Shown one piece after another: positions 60,799-64,000 of a stretch of 64,000 nt of DNA. The stretch is from Lepidodermella squamata (taxonomy: Eukaryota; Gastrotricha): assembly GCA_047495785.1 (NCBI GenBank), contig JBLDXI010000010.1, forward strand, positions 2,604,001 to 2,668,000. The letters are read 5' to 3'. The stretch's first letter is position 1. Each line of letters opens with the position of its first letter. Both the position numbers and the translations under genes were made by a program. The notes below the pieces were generated by a model. It was not told the DNA's origin. It did no database searches and saw only the letters and a program-made list of their open reading frames with translations.

Positions 60799-62450
60799 AT
60801 GACGAAGAGCAGGGCAGTTGCGCTGCTGGCGACGGCCGCCGTGTTGTTGGCGAACGTGCACGTGATCAGCGGCCAGGGCTTTTTCGGCGGCAACTTTTTC
60901 GGCCAGCCATTCGGCGGTAATGGCGGCGGCAACAGCAACAGCTTCTGGCCCAGTTTCGGCTCCTCGTTCATGCAACCGGCCAGTGCCGTGAGTCTGCAAC
61001 TTTGAATTATCGACATGTTATTATAATAACTGTAATACAAAATGTATGTAGGCGCCGGTGTCGAACAACAACTTTCTGTCGCCGTTCATCGCCGCTCAGC
61101 AGCAACAACAACAGTCGCCGTGGGAGCGTTCGTTCGTCGCGTTCCAAAGCGATGCCCAGAAACCAGTCTCGGTTAGTGTTATTATATCAACTTGAGTAGC
61201 AAGTCACTTTTACTATCCATTAATTATAGTACATGGCTATTAACGGCGTAGTTGTCACTCCGGCTCCGGCTGTTGCCGCCGCGCCCCAACAACCAGCAAC
61301 AGTTGTAAGTTGTTTCACATGTTTTGCATTTGCGACAGTTAGACCGCACCGTATCATAAAACCATTCTTTATACTCTATTTCGCCCCATTATTTTTATTT
61401 TTTGTCTATTTTTTCAGCTTTTATTGGCTCCAATTTCCATCACATAGTTTACACACCAATAGGTATATGATATGCATTTTTTTCGACCGTTAGACCTGCT
61501 ATAAGCACAATTGAAATTCTCTATCAACGTGGCTTTAAGCGAACTATCTTTTCACTTTTACACTTTTATACTACTGCGTTGGATGAATTTGAAACAAGAG
61601 ACAGCAGCGATTGTTTCCAACTTTCATGTTCAACTCAATAGGTTCTCTATTCGATGAAATCGCAAAATTTCGGGACAATTCTTCCATTTTGACAATTTTC
61701 TTCAAATAATGACCAAATTTAAAAAAAAAATTATGTGAACATTTATTTTAATAAGCGGCACACTTTTTTCTCAGAAATTCTTAAATCTTAATTTCCGAAA
61801 AATTATTCCTTGCTTTATAATTACGACCCATTTGACAAGCAATAATGGAATTATTCTGAACACGCTCGATGAATTGTACTTATACATAGGTGCTGCCTTT
61901 TATCATGGCGACGCCTGCGCCACCACCACCGCCGCCACAGGCTCCGGCGGCTCCGGCCCCAGTGCGCGTGCAGGAGGCGCCCATCTCGGTGCCGCCGGTC
62001 CCAGTCGCCGGACAGCCGTTGACGGTCGCCGAGTCGCCGCGCCAGCCGCCGCAAGCACCGCAGTACTCGCCTGTCGTGGCGCCACTCGCGCAACGCGCCA
62101 CGTTCTGGGCCCCGGCCCCGGCGCCGGCCGTCTCCTGGTTCCAGCCGCAGCAGCCTGTCCTCATGCAGCAACAACCCGTGCAGCAGCAGCAACAACAACA
62201 GCCGTTCAACTTTGGTGGGCTGCCTCAGATGCAGGGCTTCCCCGGCTTCCAGATGAACAGTCTCCCGGGCCTTCAATCAGGTGAGTATTCGCGCCGTGCG
62301 CTGAAGCCGTTTTTGGCTGTTTGATGTCTAGTTTCGCCAGGCTTTCTAGGTCGGCTGTTCGGTGGCAACAACAACAATAACGCAGTCCGCAGCCCGTCGA
62401 TGAATAACTGGTTCCAACAGCCGGCCGTCCGACCACTCGCTTTCCAGTGA
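60799..62450 (+). CDS. Secreted Gly/Pro/Gln-rich protein 2
   Basis: Five exons: 60799-60987, 61052-61171, 61230-61304, 61890-62280 and 62332-62450. All are GT-AG and in phase, giving 297 aa. The last acceptor could also be nine bases later, in frame. A signal peptide (about 1-25, MTKSRAVALLATAAVLLANV then HVISG) precedes a Gly/Phe/Asn-rich start (GFFGGNFFGQPFGGNGGGN). Pro/Ala/Val and Gln runs follow (PAPPPPPPQAPAAPAP), then GLPQMQGFPGFQMNSLPG and the end NNWFQQPAVRPLAFQ. There are no cysteines in the mature part. Composition, Gln runs and the NNW-containing C terminus echo the gene at 57364. A structural extracellular role is plausible; no named family is recognised. The tiny phase-0 exons are typical of repeat-built secreted proteins. 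Confidence 0.8.
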
Positions 62451-64000
62451 AATAACGATGATGACACGTGTTGTCCCTGCTGCTGGTGAAATGCCGTGTG
62501 CCGTGCGCTCCCTCTGTCTCTCTCTCTCGTCTTTGCATATATTAATAAACACTTAAATCGTATTAATATTTTCATATTATAATATTATAATACGTGAAAT
62601 TTGCGTTGTGTTGAAACATACCAAAGCGTACGATGATGCGATACAATTATTATTATGATTATTGTTGTTGTTGTTGTTATTTTCTACTGCGCAAAAACGT
62701 CACTATTATTGCTCTAAAATACCTTTTACGTATCAGTATAATGTTGATACTGCTATTTTAAACGCCGTTTATTTTTAATAATCTTATCATCAAGTAGCTT
62801 TATACGTTGATGAACAAAGTGAATAAATGTTGTGTTTTGCTGCAAGACAATACTATGACAGCTCCATTTTTGCATTACCATCAAAACCAATACCTATAAG
62901 TCGAATGGTAACGTGTCTGAAAAGGTGTAGTAGCTGAAAGTGTGATAGAAAATTCAAAATAATATGCCAATCAAAGTTTTGTTTGACCTTATACCTAAAA
63001 AGCACAAATGTGCGCAAAGTGCCGCAACTTCGTAGCTTCACTACTATACTTAGTACATAGTATACACGTCGTATCGTATAAGGCAATCCCCCCAATTGCC
63101 GATAGAGATATCTCAACGAGCAATCCGAAAGCTGCTTTTTGCCTGTTGTTTTCATCAGCCTTCAGGTTATTGAATTTAATAATCTATCACATATTAAAGA
63201 GCCCGAATAGCCCTATCGATTGGTCTGCTGATTGATTAATAACGAGTTTAAATGGACCGAAAAGGCCAGAAGACTGTTACAGTGAAAAGTCAGTCGTATT
63301 GCGCACCGCAAGTGGGAACTGTCGAACAATAACTCATAACGAATGCATGAAGTAGCTTGGAGTTTTCAGTTGGCTGCTCTGAACCTATATGGATCGACCT
63401 TTGGAAAATTGATTAATTAACTGGAGAGAAAAACTTCAACTACTGATGCTAGATATCGAACTTGAACAATGTTCGTACCTGCACCTGATAGGCATTTTAT
63501 TGCGCACAGCAATTAAAATAGGTACTATTGAAGCTCTGCTGGACCTTTCAGGTTTCGGTGCAAATTGTAGAGCTTGAAACGCGGAACGCTGAATAATGAC
63601 CGTTTTGAATTTATTGTTTCGCCCTCTCCATCGCAAAACACAACGAGATTTGTCTTCAGCTAAAATGCGTTTAATGGGTAGTTCAGCCATTTATTATTGT
63701 TCATAGAGGAACACGGAATTGATTCAGCAGCGGAATAATAGCCGTCGAGGGTCATTCCACAAGTTTTTTTCGCGTGCGGTGAAACCGGCACACGCAACTG
63801 CGCGACTCTTGTTCAAAGAAGTGCGCTATCAATAATAATAATAATAATAATCGAAATCACAGGCGCTTTTACGATTATTTATAGACAAGTGCACATGTCC
63901 CTGCGATGAATTATACTAGCATATGGCTGAAACTAGCTCAGTATAAGGAGGTGCGATTCGTTTAAGCGATTCCGATGACGGCGGCGACGGCGGCGGCGGT
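62451..64000. other. 3' flank and right end of window
   Basis: AATAAA at 62544-62549 is a good poly(A) signal for the preceding gene. The remainder is AT-rich with an AAT repeat (about 63830-63852). The last 30 bases turn GC-rich (gcggcgacggcggcggcggt), as coding exons do in this window, so another gene may start beyond the edge. Confidence 0.5.
62544..62549 (+). terminator. poly(A) signal, secreted protein 2
   Basis: AATAAA about 95 nt after the stop codon. Confidence 0.6.

Overview
The window is animal nuclear DNA. Genes are split by GT-AG introns, the tRNAs and U1 snRNA are eukaryotic nuclear types, and the recognisable proteins (EHD, STEEP1, WDR20, cytosolic HSP90, 7B2, SLC16 transporter, CCDC9-like) are metazoan families. 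GC-rich exons sit in AT-rich, microsatellite-heavy introns and spacers. A protostome is likely, possibly an ecdysozoan (7B2 ending soon after its conserved C-x-C...C module, U1 starting AAAC), but no species can be named from the sequence alone.

Layout. 1-3.55 kb: a dense cluster of 22 tRNA genes on both strands (one cut by the window edge), covering 16 amino acids. 3.8-6.0 kb (-): four-exon EHD ATPase. 7.1-7.4 kb (-): two-exon small membrane protein of unknown identity. 7.8-8.4 kb (-): intronless STEEP1. 10.4-15.4 kb (+): five-exon WDR20. 17.5-20.9 kb (-): seven-exon HSP90 with a TATA box and a heat-shock-like element upstream. 20.9-27.6 kb: no gene seen. 27.6-30.3 kb (+): LRR single-pass receptor. 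30.8-31.4 kb (+): 7B2. 31.4-36.6 kb: no gene seen, many simple repeats. 36.6-43.0 kb (+): six-exon SLC16-like transporter. 46.7-48.0 kb (+): CCDC9-like protein. 49.7-50.6 kb (+): orphan ORF, followed by a patch of inverted repeats. 52.4-56.6 kb (+): a predicted receptor combining a signal peptide, ankyrin repeats, a PAN/Apple-like module, one membrane segment and a long tail, with a complete U1 snRNA gene inside its first intron. 57.4-58.9 and 60.8-62.5 kb (+): two neighbouring genes for secreted Ala/Pro/Gln-rich proteins.

The genes do not form a pathway. They are mostly housekeeping or neuroendocrine genes side by side: RNA polymerase III tRNA genes, membrane recycling (EHD), ER exit (STEEP1), deubiquitinase regulation (WDR20), protein folding (HSP90) and prohormone processing (7B2). 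The least familiar parts are the ankyrin/PAN receptor with its nested U1 gene, the cysteine-pair N terminus of the SLC16-like protein, the expanded tRNA-Pro, the inverted-repeat patch at 50.8-51.3 kb and the paired secreted low-complexity proteins. Exon limits come from reading splice signals and reading-frame phase by eye. No searches or folding programs were run.
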